64,000 nt of DNA, from assembly GCA_963576725.1 (NCBI GenBank), contig OY755242.1, positions 10,719,815-10,783,814 on the forward strand. The letters are read 5' to 3'. The first letter of the stretch is position 1; each line of letters opens with the position of its first letter. This document shows, piece by piece, positions 1 through 13,256 of this stretch. A program made the translations under genes and the position numbers. Under the pieces are notes generated by a model that worked only from the letters and a program-made list of their open reading frames with translations, did no database searches and was not told the DNA's origin. The DNA comes from Azorinus chamasolen. Lineage: Eukaryota; Mollusca; Bivalvia; Cardiida; Solecurtidae.

Positions 1-1339
1 TTTATATGAAGAAAATGGTTAAAATGATACTGAATAGTTTAAGATCACCACAGCAACGGATGAACGTATATTGCACAGGGTGTGTCGGTGTGTAAAACAA
101 TGCATACCAAAAGCTAGTCCGTAACTAGCTCTTATTGAATGTACATGTAACTAGCCTTTACTGGCCCTTATTGATTCCAACTAACCCTTCTTGACTCTAC
201 ATATCCCTTCTTAACGTTAACTAGCCATTATTGACTCTAACTAGTCCCTATTTACTCTATCTGCTAGCCCTTATTGACTCTATCTAGGCCTTATTGACTA
301 TAACTAGCTGACCAAGCTGATAGGCATTCGGTTTCCACTCATTAAATTGGTTTTATCGCTAACCCCAAATGCAATGCATGCCTTCGTTAAGCGAAACTCA
401 GAGTACACAAAGCGCATGCGCCAAATAACGAAATGTTGTTATAAATGGTAACATGTATCTACTCAATATCAAATTGATGACGTCGTCTATTTTCTGAATA
501 ATATATGACAAAATGTGATCAGCTATAAATCTGTTGCGAACATAACCATTTACGACCGCGTGTTTAACAAAATCCAACAATGCCATTCGGAGGATTTTAG
601 AGTACATAATTTCAAACGTTGATACAAGTGTAGATAGTTTGTCGACCGACAGCAATTTGCACTAGATTTGCATTAAACGGCAGAAATATAAGTAAGACTG
701 GCAATGGCAACAGAATGACTACACCGCCAACGGCAAAAATAAAAGTAAGACTGTCCACAGAATGACTGCAACGGCTGGATTGGCGTGAGAATTATAGATA
801 TAAACAAATAGATATATATTTTATACATGTATTTCCTCCAATATAGGAGAGTATAACATGCACTATAAACAAACGTGTTTGCATTATATCCAGTCGTTAC
901 TGTAAGACTCAGTCCTTTATGGTTATCAATTATTATAAAACATGATAATGGCATTACGAGCTAACTGTGGTTGTAAACTGCATGCTCGCAACTATATCCT
1001 GTAGGAGCTATCTGTTTTGGGTATTCTATATATGTTTTTACAAAGGTGTTAATAGGCAGAACTATAAAACAAAGCGTTCACACTCAGCATAAGTTACACC
1101 ATCTTTCTCTAAATCCCTAACCAATGTGTCATTAAAATTGACATTGACAGCTTCCTTTGAAAGGAACGTTTTAAAGATGACTATACATTATCAAAGACTT
1201 ACAGTTTTAAATGATCATATAGACTATGTGTGTAAAAGAACCTAATAAATGGTTAACATCATTGGATATATTTATAATATCATATGAACACATACCGGTA
1301 AATGTTTGGCCGCAGCAAACACTATACAAATAGGGAAGT

Positions 1340-1505
1340 GTAGTAGAATATGTCCTAAGCGACCACTCAGTTAAGGCACATAGGAGTCTTAAAAACCAGG
1401 TGGTTGCTTAATGTAGGACAAAACGACTACAGAAAGCTCAACCAGGAGTTATCTGCTATAGGAGCTTTCCGTGTTACTGTTGACCTGCATCAAACTACAA
1501 GCTGC
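1340..1505. mobile_element. Decayed family D element (copy 1 of duplication)
   Basis: ctaagcgaccactcagttaa, then ccaggtggttgcttaatgta and an inverse arm tgacctgcat; tip tgctataggagct. The counterpart at 8830-8990 is near-identical. Confidence 0.55.
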
Positions 1506-2666
1506 CTAACCTACCCATAATAAGACCTCTTTTCAAAACTGCCTTAGATACGTTCTACAGTAGACTGATCAACAATATAGTTTTTTTTCTCTACACCACT
1601 TTTCATAGTATGGATGTTTGAATATTCATGATATCATAATATTTTTAAGAGTCAGAGTAACCTAAAATTCACCTCCATTAAATGTTACTGTTTCATTTCT
1701 GTATAAATATAAATCTGTTATTTAGTGTGGATCCAGATTAGATACCGAGTTACCCTGAGTCTCATCGTGATCCAAACTGATTCAATATACAATTCAATCA
1801 ATCATTCTGTCCAGCTGAGCAAATTATTTCTTATAATGTTTTACCCGCTACATTTCCAAACGTCAAGCTATCAATTATAATAATCATTTCAAGCTATAAC
1901 CATTTATCCATCTCCGTGTCAGTTTGGGTCTTGATGAGAGGCCGAGTATTCGGCTTTTCATGTGGAGTCAAGATGTTTGTATCCGTCTGCTACGTAATAA
2001 AGGTTAATTCAACCGTTCAACGATGTGCATATTGGTAATAATTGTGTTGAATGCTGCTTCGCGTTGAGTAGCAGATACCTTCATACTTAATCTGCTGAAC
2101 TATTAGTACCGACTCTTCCTGTTCCGAAAATTAAAAACAAAGCGTTGTATAAAAATTAATCACTGCAGAAATTGATTTGTATTACTAACAGTGCACACGA
2201 TGATAAAAGGGTCCCGATTGAACCATTTGATCTTGGTCTACACTGTTTGCAAAGGTCTTATATACTGGGTTCCCATAATTAATGGATAACAGTTTGCTGC
2301 TGTTAAATAGTGGCGTTTGCAAATATGTCGCTTGCTACAATTTTGTTCTTCGCAGTACTTTCAAAAATATTACCACAACAGTTTGTGTCCTGACGAGTTA
2401 CTCGATGGTTCATCTGGATCCAAACTGTTTGTATAGTTGATCACATATGCGATATTTGCAATGAACTGCTAACGTCTTCAATAGTAAATATGTGTTTGGT
2501 ATTGTGAGACTCATTATTTATTCAGACATATAACAGAAACGATATTCATATGAATGCAGGACACACATGTACTGTGATTTGCAAACAGTGTAGACCTAGG
2601 CCAGAGAGCTCACTTTCGACAATATGTAGGAAGTATACGCCTATCATACTGAGTGAACCCTACATT

Positions 2667-2916
2667 TTAACCCTTCGCTTGCTATTCACGTCAATATACA
2701 TACCTGTAAATAGTGAAAACCCAGATGAGACAGCTCCCGCAGGAGCTGTCTCATCAGGGTCTGCACTATTAACAAGTTGATTGTGCAACCAGTGTACTCC
2801 ACAGCTGTGATTTCACAGCGAAACACTTGTACAAAGTGAAGATATATGTAATTATACAACAGGGCATGGGCAAAGAAGGAGAAATGTATTTTAAAATTCA
2901 GCAAGAGAAGGGTTAA
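2667..2916 (+). mobile_element. Family A MITE, copy A1 (TTAA, piggyBac-like)
   Basis: TTAA-CCCTTCGCTTGCT at the left and gcaagagaagGG-TTAA at the right. A subterminal hairpin (gatgagacagctccc/gcaggagctgtctcatc) starts about 40 bases in. No transposase. Its counterpart in the second segmental copy is A4. Confidence 0.85.
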
Positions 2917-3269
2917 CACTAGTTGGTTACTCCACTCTGCAAGCAACGTTGGAACGGTTAAGTATTCGAGCACCAATTGACATGAGCATACATTAATATC
3001 ACATGCGTTTTAAACATACAATTACCATACCGCCAGTAAAACAAAGTTTCATATCAATTGTCTAAAATAATATATTCCATCGTATCATTGAAAACAAATG
3101 CTAATTAAATCGCTCTCAACATGGTGACGGGTTAAACATTAATCAATCTCTGTATAATACTCCAAGTGTGAAATATATTTATATTGGATGGTATTGCTGA
3201 CGGGTGTATTTAATTCTAAATAGAATTCGCTTGAATAATCCTTTGTCATTTATGAGACATACAGCAGAC

Positions 3270-3579
3270 GCCTGTTCAGGAACGCGGGCGCTTGATTGAG
3301 CGCCAGCCGAGCAAAAGTATCACTGCTGAACGCGATCGAGCGCCCTTTCTAAAAATCATGTACATTTTTGTTCTGCGGTCGGGTTCTAGAGCACCAGTTT
3401 GTTAATTCCAGTCAGTTGCTTCTGTTACATTGTTGGCACTCATCTTGGAAACACAGGCGAATGTCAAAGAAATACACCTCGCGAGTAGGCTAGCTTGCGC
3501 TAGATGGCACTAGACAGGCGCCCTCGTTCAGAGTCCAGGCGCTCGAAGTGATATCGAGCGCCCACACTCCTGAACAGGC
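3270..3579. mobile_element. GC-rich MITE with GCCTGTTCAGGA ends
   Basis: GCCTGTTCAGGA at the left and TCCTGAACAGGC at the right are exact inverted repeats. Just inside are gcgggcgcttgattgagcgc and ggcgctcgaagtgatatcg, then agcgccc. It is present only in copy 1 of the segmental duplication. Its base composition stands out from the AT-rich surroundings. The superfamily is unknown. Confidence 0.65.
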
Positions 3580-3621
3580 CTCTGGGCCTAGTGGTTAAAA
3601 CCACACCCAACATGCTGCAGG

Positions 3622-3871
3622 TTAACCCTTCGCTTGCTATTCACGCCAATATACCTACCTGTAAATAGTGAAGACCCAGATGAGACAGCTCCTGCAGGAG
3701 TTGTCTCATCAGGGTCTGCGCTATTTACAAGTTGATTGTGCAACCAGTGCACTCCACAGCAGTGATTGCACAGCGAAATACTTGTGCACAGTGAAGATAT
3801 ATGTAATTATACAACAGGGCATGAGTAAAGAATGAGAAATGTATTTTAAAATTCAGCAGGAGAAGAGTCAA
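3622..3871 (+). mobile_element. Family A MITE, copy A2
   Basis: The left end is TTAACCCTTCGCTTGCT. The right TTAA has decayed to TCAA. The hairpin is intact. Its counterpart in copy 2 of the duplication is A5. Confidence 0.85.
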
Positions 3872-4204
3872 CACGTCTGCCGCTATTCGCGAGTTGATTC
3901 GCATTTGCAAGCATTGTGGAACCTTATGAGACGACGAGTACACCGGCATGTCATCATTATTCAAGGAGTTCAGTCAATAAATTTGCAAAACAACTCTGTC
4001 GAAGCAGAGGTAGTGCGATTTGCACCAGATTCAAAGTTGAGCAAACATTATTGTTTTCACCATATTGGTTAAAGCATCAACACTCATTGACCCCGTTATT
4101 TTGGTCCATCTCAGCTGTGTGTCAAGTGAACACCGCCCTATATGTATCCGGGTTGCGAACGGAGCTACTTTGCATAAACTATAAATTCGTGGTCTAAGTA
4201 CATC

Positions 4205-4449
4205 TTAAGCCTTCGCTTGCTGTTCACGTCAATATACCTACCTGTAAATAGTGAAGGCCCAGATGAGACAGCTCCTGCAGGAGCTGTCTCGTCAGGGTCT
4301 GCACTATTTACAAATTGTGTAACCAGTACTCCACAGCAGTGATTGCACAGAGAAAGAATTGTAGACAGTGAAGATATATGTAATTATACAACATGGCATG
4401 GGTAAAGAAGGAGAAATATTTTTTTGAAATTCAGCAAGCGAAGGGTTAA
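4205..4449 (+). mobile_element. Family A MITE, copy A3 (absent from the duplicate)
   Basis: TTAA at 4205-4208 and 4446-4449. The matching place in the duplicate (about 13841) reads catcTTAgcctttt, with no element. Confidence 0.88.
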
Positions 4450-4885
4450 GCCTTTTACCCTAACATAGTACTAGACTAAGATTAGACCAAACATGGTCTG
4501 CTCTATTTGCTTATAGAATCATATAGATCTCATTTTACATTTTTTGATATGTCCACAAACTTTCCTTTGCTCATATACCAATTCTGTCCCCTGTCATTAC
4601 TATCCACGATGCGATCAATGAATGTTAATTATGTAAATCATTAAGGAATGATTAAACGCGTGGTTCAGAATCTGTGTAAAACATCTCATCGGTGTCTACA
4701 CTGTTTGTCATGTTACATTTTTCTTTAGAAACAATCCCATATCATTCACCATAAGCTTGACCCATTTCAATTGTGGAAAATTCCATTTGAAAATTCAGCA
4801 TTTTAAGGTTAATAAGTGAGTAGTAACAGTATCATAACCCTTAATTCGCTGAACAGTTAAGAGTAAGTCTTACCTCTGTTTGAAT

Positions 4886-5985
4886 ATGAATTTATCCATA
4901 GACAAACAAATAGATATATAGATATTTCTTCATTTCCTTCAAATAACAAGCGATATAGACAAACGTGTTTGCGTTGTATTTGGCTTGTAAGTGCCACAGT
5001 AACAACCAGTCCATTACGGATATTATTGACTTGAATTATTATAGAAACATGACAATGGAATTAACTGTGGACAGAAACAATGCAAAATCGCATCTTAATC
5101 TATCAAATGAATCAGACCAGTCCGTTATTAGAAAGCTCTTCCGTGGGCTAAGGCATAAGGCGTAAATAGACGAGAGTGTCAAGTTATAGGTTTTCATATT
5201 CATATATTTAAAAAAGCTTACAAAAATTGTCTCTAAATCTCTTACTAATTGGTCTGGAATAATGAAAGAAATGTAATCAACTTTTACAGGAATGTAGCAG
5301 TTGCCTCTACCACAGTATCAACATACCTAACTGATGTTTCATTAAAATGATATTGACAGCTTCTTTGGAGCGGGACATTTTTAAGATGAACATTACACTA
5401 TCACAGACATACGTTTATTAATGATCATATTGACTGCGTAAAAGACCGCACAGCGGAGCGAGATATACACTTTCTCACACACCTTCCCTTACCTCCGAGT
5501 TAGAACAACGGGTTAAGATTCCTTGATCTGTAACAGGTGTCAGATCACTTTAGAACATATATGACGCCATACGTCATATATGACGTCAAACCATGGAAAC
5601 CGATGTTTACATGTCATTTAAAGGGTGAAAATACACTTTTTGGTATGTGAGAAAAAGAATCTGATGTTCCTAAAGTCACCAAGAAAATGTTATTAAGCTC
5701 GCCAAGGCTCGCTTAATGACATTTTCTAAGGCTCGTTTAGGAACATGTGATCTTAAAAGACAACTCGCAACATATACTCTATATCGTCAACATGTCAAAG
5801 AACATAAATGGTTGACATCATTGGATATATTTATAACGGCACATGAACACATACATGTTTGGCCGCGGCAGACACTATTGAAACAGAGCAGTATAGTAGA
5901 ACATAATTCTAAGCGATCATTAAATTCTGGAACATCTGAGTCTTAAAAAAGCAGGTGGTGGCTTAATGCAGTACGAAAGTAATGC
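4886..5985. repeat. Older diverged partial copy of 790-1440
   Basis: acaaatagatatata, acaaacgtgtttgc, attattatagaaacatga and later tggatatatttataa, tgtttggccgc and ttaaaaa.caggtgg occur in the same order as at 790-1420, with many substitutions and a roughly 400-base interruption (5440-5800). Short open frames here are not convincing genes. Confidence 0.7.
5560..5765. repeat. Fold-back repeat inside the older duplication
   Basis: Two arms, tgttcctaaagtcacc.agaaaatgt and acattttctaaggctcgtttaggaaca, face each other around aagctcgcc-aa-ggctcgctt. Upstream is a tight palindrome, catatatgacg-ccat-acgtcatatatgacg, at 5567-5587. A relative with aaaaagaatctta lies at 26.3 kb. Confidence 0.55.
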
Positions 5986-6555
5986 GGAAAGCTCTTATGA
6001 ACTCAATGATTTTATTAAACCTTTTTGTTTAATTTAAACATGATGCCTATCCAGTCCGAAATGTTACAATGTTCAATGATTTCCGATTCGCACACGCCTT
6101 TTTTGAAGATACTGACATAGTGTCAAACAGTTAGGATCCTGATGAGACGCCGAGATACTGGGCGTCTAATCCGGATCAAAACTCTTTGCAAATGCCAGTA
6201 AAATCTCTCTTAATAGGAAGTTAAAAAAATAATCACCTTCTGTAATAAAATCGATATATAAATTATTTATTTGTTAACGGGTGCAGTCAATTCAAAAATC
6301 GAAGTATTATTTTTCCAAAATAGTGCAAACTGCATTTTCATCATCCATAGTTAGCCCAGCTATTAGATAATGACAACCATTAGACCGGAGTATCAACGAC
6401 TGATCTGGATCATCGATTTGTATGGAATGCATCATCAGTTGAACAAATTTATCATTTTTCTGTTATTGTGTGTTAATGCAAAATAAATCGCCAAATTGCA
6501 AATTTGCTGTAACCCCTTCCGCCATGTAAGAAATTATGACTTCATGGATATTGAT

Positions 6556-6995
6556 TGGATTAATTTGCTATATTAGCATATGGAAACAGGATTTTATGGT
6601 TGTATATCATGAGCAATTACAATAAAACCTTGATTAATTTGCTATATTAGCATATGGAAACAGGAATGTATGGTTGTAAAGCATGAGCAAATAGAGTAAA
6701 CCTTGATTAATATGCTATACCAGCATATAGAAACAGAAATCTATGTTTGTATATCATAAGCAAATAGAGTAAACCTTGATTAATATGCTATACTAGCATA
6801 TAGAAACAGAAATGTATGGTTGTATATCATAAGCAAATGGAGTAAACCTTGATTAATTTAATAATAGCATATAGAAACAGAAATGTATGGTTGTATATCA
6901 TAAGCAAATGGAGTAAACCTTGATTAATTTAATACTAGCATATAGAAACAGAAATGTAAGGTTATACATCATAAGCAAATGGGGTAAACCTTGGA
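6556..6995. repeat. 71-73-bp satellite, six units
   Basis: The phrase ccttgattaat recurs at 6628, 6701, 6774, 6847, 6918 and 6989, giving periods of 73, 73, 73, 71 and 71. Each unit contains gcatat.gaaacag and atcat.agcaa. It lies between the two duplicated blocks. Confidence 0.88.
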
Positions 6996-7267
6996 TCTGG
7001 GTCTCTGTTTCTAAAGGCGTAGTAAGACGTATTATGGAGTATCGGGATACGATCCAAAAGTGAACATACATTATTTGTTTTACAGTAGGTTAAGGACAAG
7101 TGATGGTGCGTACTTTAAGCATCAGATACACACTTTATGAATGTTTCATGACCACCACGGCAACCGGATAAATGCATATTGTACAGGTTGGTCGGTGTGT
7201 AAGACAGTGTATACTAAGAGCTTGTCCTAGTTTTACGAACGAGCATGTACTTCATATAACACGAACT

Positions 7268-7509
7268 TCAACAATTTCCCTGTTCTATATGTATACTAAA
7301 TTCTGATAACTACTGAATATTCATGACAACTTAGTTATAATGAAACATGACAGGTGGAACACTGTAGCCGTTTTAAAAAAGAAAATAAACATATTTATCA
7401 AATTCCATCAGCAAACAGTGCAGATCCTGATCAGATGACTCCTTTAAGACACCTGGGTATACTCTGTTTGCAGGTGCGTGAGAACACGTTTATATGAAGA
7501 AAATGGTTA
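7268..7509 (+). mobile_element. Family C MITE, copy C7
   Basis: aatttccctgttctatatg at the left, gaatattcatgac inside, hairpin remains near 7435-7470, and a gaaaatggTTAA end at 7506-7509. The last 21 bases are the same as window bases 1-21, so another copy lies just outside the window. Confidence 0.65.
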
Positions 7510-10137
7510 AAATGATACTGAATAGTTTAAGATCACCACAGCAACGGATAAACGTATATTGCACAGGGTGTGTCGGTGTGTAAAACAATGCATACCAAAA
7601 GCTAGTCCGTAACTAGCTCTTATTGAATGTACATGTAACTAGCCTTTACTGGCCCTTATTGATTCCAACTAACCCTTCTTGACTCTACATATCCCTTCTT
7701 AACGTTAACTAGCCATTATTGACTCTAACTAGCCCCTATTTACTCTATCTGCTAGCCCTTATTGACTCTATCTAGGCCTTATTGACTATAACTAGCTGAC
7801 CAAGCTGATAGGCATTCGGTTTCCACTCATTAAATTGGTTTTATCGCTAACCCCAAATGCAATGCATGCCTTCGTTAAGCGAAACTCAGAGTACACAAAG
7901 CGCATGCGCCAAATAACGAAATGTTGTTATAAATGGTAACATGTATCTACTCAATATCAAATTGATGACGTCGTCTATTTTCTGAATAATATATGACAAA
8001 ATGTGATCAGCTATAAATCTGTTGCGAACCGCGTTTTTAACAAAATCCAACAATGCCATTCGGAGGATTTTAGAGTACATAATTTCAAACGTTGATACAA
8101 GTGTAGATAGTTTGTCGACCGACAGCAATTTGCACTAGATTTGCATTAAACGGCAGAAATATAAGTAAGACTGACAATGGCAACAGAATGACTACACCGC
8201 CAACGGCAAAAATAAAAGTAAGACTGTCCACAGAAGGACTGCAACGGCTGGATTGGCGTGAGAATTATAGATATAAACAAATAGATATATATTTTATACA
8301 TGTATTTCCTCCAATAAAGGAGAGTATAACATGCACTATAAACAAACGTGTTTGCATTATATCCAGTTGTTACTGTAAGACTCAGTCCTTTATGGTTATC
8401 AATTATTATAAAACATGATAATGGCATTACGAGCTAACTGTGGTTGTAAACTGCTTGCTCGCAACTATATCCTGTAGGAGCTATCTGTTTTGGGTATTCT
8501 ATATATGTTTTACAAAGGTGTTAATAGGCAGAACTATAAAACAAAGCGTTCACACTCAGCATAAGTTACACCATCTGTCTCTAAATCCCTAACCAATGTG
8601 TCATTAAAATTGACATTGACAGCTTCCTTTGAAAGGAACGTTTTAAAGATGACTATACATTATCAAAGACTTACAGTTTTAAATGATCATATAGACTATG
8701 TGTGTAAAAGAACCTAAAAATGGTGAACATCATTGGATATATTTATATATATCATATGAACACATACCGGTAAATGTTTGGCCGCAGCAAACACTATACA
8801 AATAGGGCAGTGTAGTAGAATATGTCCTAAGCGACCACTCAGTTAAGGCACATAGGAGTCTTAAAAACCAGGTGGTTGCTTAATATAGGAGAAAACGACT
8901 ACAGAAAACTCAACCAGGAGTTATCTGCTATAGGAGCTTTCAGTGTTACTGTTGACCTGCATACAGCTACCAGCTGCCTTGTCTACCCATAACTAGAACT
9001 CTTTTGAAGGCCGCCTTAGATACGTTCTACAGTAGACTGATCAACAATATAGTTTTTATCTCTACACCACTTTTCATAGTATGGATGTTTAAATATTCAT
9101 GATATCATAATATTTTTAAGAGTCAGAGTAACCTAATATTCACCTCCATTAAATGTTACTGTTTCATTTCTGTATAAATATAAATCTGTTATTTAGTGTG
9201 GATCCAGATGAGATACCGAGTTACCCTGAGTCTCATCGTGATCCAAACTGATTCAATATACAATTCAATCAATCATTCTGTCCAGCTGAGCAAATTATTT
9301 CTTATAATGTCTTACCCGCTACATTTCCAAACGTCAAGCTATCAATTATAATAATCATTTCAAGCTATAACCATTTATCCATCTCCGTGTCAGTTTGGGT
9401 CTTGATGAGAGGCCGAGTATTCGGCTTTTCATGTGGAGTCAAGATGTTTGTATCCGTCTGCTACGTAATAAAGGTTAATTCAACCGTTCAACGATGTGAA
9501 TATTGGTCATAATTGTGTTGAATGCTGCTTCGCGTTGAGTAGCAGATACCTTCATACTTAATCTGCTGAACTATTAGTACCGGCTCTTCCTTTTCCGAAA
9601 ATTAAAAACAAAGCGTTGTATGAAAATTAATCACTGCAGAAATTGATTTGTATTACTAGCAGTGCACACGATGATAAAAGGGTCCCGATTGAACCATTTG
9701 ATCTTGGTCTACACTGTTTGCAAAGGTCTTATATACTGGGTTCCCATAATCAATGGATAACAATTTGCTGCTGTTAAATAGTGGCGTTTGCAAATATGTC
9801 GCTTGCTACAAATTTGTTCTTCGCAGTACTTTCAAAAATATTACCACAACAGTTTGTGTCCTGACCAGTTACTCGATGGTTCATCTAGATCCAAACTGTT
9901 TGTATAGTTGATCACATATACGATATTTGCAATGAACTGTTAACGTCTTCAATAGTAAATATGTGTTTGGTATTGTGAGACTCATTATTTATTCAGACAT
10001 ATAACAGAAACGATATTCATATGAATGCAGGACACACATGTACTGTGATTTGCAAACAGTGTAGACCTAGGCCAGAGAGCTCACTTTCGACATTATGTAG
10101 GAAGAATACGACTATCATACTGAGTGAACCCTACATT

Positions 10138-10391
10138 TTAACCATTCGCTTGCTATTCGCGTCAATATACATACCTGTAAATAGTGAAGACCCAGATGAG
10201 ACAGCTCCTGCACTACACTATTTACAAGTTGATTGTGCAACCAGTGTACTCCACAGCTGTGATTTCACAGCGAAACACTTGTACACAGTGAAGATATATG
10301 TAATTATACAACAGGGCATGGGTAAAGAAGGCAACAGGGCATGGGTAAAGAAGGAGAAATGTATTTTAAAATTCAGCAAGAGAAGGGTTAA
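10138..10391 (+). mobile_element. Family A MITE, copy A4 with collapsed hairpin
   Basis: Counterpart of A1. The right arm of the hairpin is missing (gctcctgcactacac), and a short segment (gggcatgggtaaagaagg) is tandemly duplicated. Confidence 0.85.
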
Positions 10392-10725
10392 CACTAGTTG
10401 GTTACTCCACTCTGCAAGCAAATTCGAGCACCAATTGACATGAGCATACATTAATATCACTTGCGTATTAAACATACAATTACCATACCGCCAGGAAAAC
10501 AAAGTTTCATATCAATTGTCTAAAATAATATATTCCATCGAATTATTGAAAACAAATGCTAATTAAATCGCTCTCAACATGGTGACGGTTTAAACATTAA
10601 TCACTCTCTGTATAATACTCCAAGTGTGAATTATTTATATTGGATGGTATTGCTGACAGGTGTATTTAATTCTAAACATAATTCGCTTGAATAATCCTTT
10701 GTCATTTATGAGACATACAGCAGAT

Positions 10726-12524
10726 TTGACATTTATATGGTATATCCTGTAGAATGCAGGACACCCAATGTAGAACCATATCAGACTTATGCCCTATGTG
10801 CCCTCTGGTTATGGTCTGCACTGTCCCACATTCCAAAGAATCTGGGAAGTGTAAGCTGTCATACTGAACGAACTATACAGTTTATATCGAGATCCAGATA
10901 TGATGCGTAAATTAAAACATGTTCAATAACTTCGTTATTTCTCCGCCAACCTATATGCTGTGATTACTCTTTAGTATCGTCTCTGAGAGGATTCTAAAGA
11001 GTGATCGTAACATGGTGTTTAGTGAAGAAATGATGATTTTAGTATTTGTGTACGCACAATTATCTGTAGCTCTGGTAGCTGACATGCTTTTCCACTCTGG
11101 CCAATTAGCGAGTTCAATACCAATATGCATGAACAAAAATAGTTTAAATGAAATATGGAAGGTGGAATACTGTATCCATCTTAGAAAGTATAGAAAAAGA
11201 TCTTTATAATTCCATTAGCAAGAAAGAACATACTAAAGAGCGTACGGCAGGACAAGTGTTAAATGATACAGTAATAGATTATATTGATTCGATGGTCTCG
11301 TAAATTGAAAACAAGTATTTATTATGTACCATGTTCTACATTATGTCATGATGTGATACTGAACAGTAATATTCTGCTTAAATGCAAGGTTCGTATGAGT
11401 TCTGCACTTTTACATTGTTATCTGTGTATATGTTACTGAACTGCATTTATGGAGGAAATGCAAAAAACTAACTTACGTGCGTTTTGCTGTTGACAATGTA
11501 TTTAAAAGGTTACCTATGGATTACAGTTTATAACTCGGCTTGTACAAATATGGCTATTATTTGTAAAACAGTTTTTCCATAATAAACGTTGTTGATTTCT
11601 TCTCCAACTCGGTGTAACCCTAACATTTTAGAGAAATGTGTCAAAAAGGTTCGTCCCCTAAGTTTTCTTACATATATCTCAGCCAGTAGAGTATACGACA
11701 GAACGGCTGCTAGGTTTTCCATTCACTAGCACACTACTGCAATTCAATCTTTTTATGGCAAAAACCAACTTCCAGTTTGTTTTTCTTTACAGCAACATTT
11801 GTACTTGTATGAGGGAAAGGGTTCAAGACATGTGTTGATTCATCAAGTTATCACTGTATAAACGTTTTACAGTATATTTAGATAATTGATTAAATGTTCG
11901 CCAATCTCAATTATGTAAAAAGAAACATGCATACGTGTATATGAATATTAATTAGCTAATTGTTTACGATGGTCCATAGACACGAGGATAATTGGCCATA
12001 ATATATAGTATAGATCCAGATCTATGTTATTCCATTAGCAAACAAGGTAGACTCTGATCCTACAGGAGCCGACTGATATTGGTCTACACTGAAAGGCGTT
12101 CTTATGGCATACAGGGTTAATCAAAGAGTGCCGTTGACTGACTCATACACCTAGTAGTTTAACATCTCGTCACGATCCAGACTGTTTGATACTCGGTTAA
12201 ACTGTTTGACACTCGGCTGAACATTTCTTATACACTTGACTAAAAACAAACTTAAGCAGACATTAATTCGGACAGCGGGGAAAAAAGAAGGAGCAGAAGA
12301 TGCATCATTGTAGAACTCTAAAACCACAATAGTTTGTCTCAAATTGAACTGTCATATCGTTAACTCTAATACACGTTATGCGCTTATCCATGCTCAATGT
12401 TCAAAATATCTTATCAAATGAAATGTTTCTATCATACTTATAAGTTAATTGTATTGCGATATTTAACCTTGTGCAGATAGCAATGGTCGACTGGGAATAG
12501 TTTTTCTCCCTTAATTTAAAGAAG
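10726..12524. other. Unassigned stretch present only in duplication copy 2
   Basis: It contains family C-like fragments (taaaatgg/atattcag-type words, actctgatcctacaggagcc near 12052) and short frames with no family signature. No gene supported. Confidence 0.4.
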
Positions 12525-12732
12525 TACAGTAAACCCTCTCTATAACGGCCACTAAATTACATCAAGCATTTTGTTTTAAAGGCGGGTGGCTGCTTAAAGC
12601 ATGGTGAAGGTAAAATAGAACGCTACTATAGGAGAGTTCTATTTTACTTTCACCTTGCTTTAAGCGGCCACCTGCCCTAAATACCAAATAATTAACACAA
12701 ATTATTGTCCGTTATATTGAGGATTTATTGTA
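12525..12732. mobile_element. Family D MITE (pogo/Tigger-like), intact
   Basis: TA-CAGTAAACCCTCTCTATAACGG at the left and attgaggatttattg-TA at the right. A long central palindrome is built of ggtggctgcttaaagca, aggtaaaatagaacgct and their inverse. Ends of this kind and a TA target are typical of the pogo/Tigger branch of Tc1-mariner. Confidence 0.8.
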
Positions 12733-12743
12733 CATTTTTCTTA

Positions 12744-12934
12744 TACAATAGAACCTGTCTGAAAAAGTGATCTAATTATGGATACGTCAGGCAGGTGGTA
12801 CATGTAGCTTAATGTAGGTCAAAAGTAATGCAGAAAGCTATAGCTTTCTGCGTTATTTTTGTCTTGCATTAACCTGCTTCTTAAGACTCCTATGTTCGAT
12901 AAATGAATGGTCGCTTAAGACAGGTTCTACTGTA
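12744..12934. mobile_element. Family D MITE, AGAACCTGTCTTAAG subfamily
   Basis: TA-CAATAGAACCTGTCT at the left and cttaagacaggttctactg-TA at the right. The palindrome centres on agaaagct-atagctttct. Confidence 0.8.
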
Positions 12935-13256
12935 TTTCTCTCCTAAATATGAATAGGATAAGGGATCGAGGTGACTCATCTAGGAGCAATCTCATCTGGG
13001 TCTACACGATGTACATGGGGCTTTAGTGACTCGCGTTTGTCACTGTAAGAGTTAATACGTACGGACGACATGTACGGACGAATTTGCAAATACATGTAGC
13101 TGCTTAAACTTTTCACCACTAAGCCCTGGTCTGTTTAGTAAGTAAACATATGAATTATTGTTTTTTCATACAAAGATGTAATCCAATAGTCATGCAGATT
13201 ATATCCTGGTGAGACACCGACTTATCCCGATCCAAACACACCCAACGTGCTGCAGA

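Larger units (their letters stand above)
1..4885. repeat. Segmental tandem duplication, copy 1
   Basis: Bases 1-3265 match 7489-10725 and 3604-4885 match about 13239-14291, with only scattered differences. Copy 1 lacks about 2.5 kb present in copy 2 and instead has a GC-rich MITE (3270-3579). The window begins inside the copy, so its true left edge is not visible. No coding gene seen. Confidence 0.92.

Noticed and set aside
6556..6995. CRISPR-like array
   Set aside because: Units are contiguous 71-73-base satellite repeats without unique spacers, in a eukaryotic genome.
10021..10443. 140-codon + strand frame
   Set aside because: It runs through a family A MITE and its flank. The same frame is broken in the duplicate at 2550, which is not expected of a gene.
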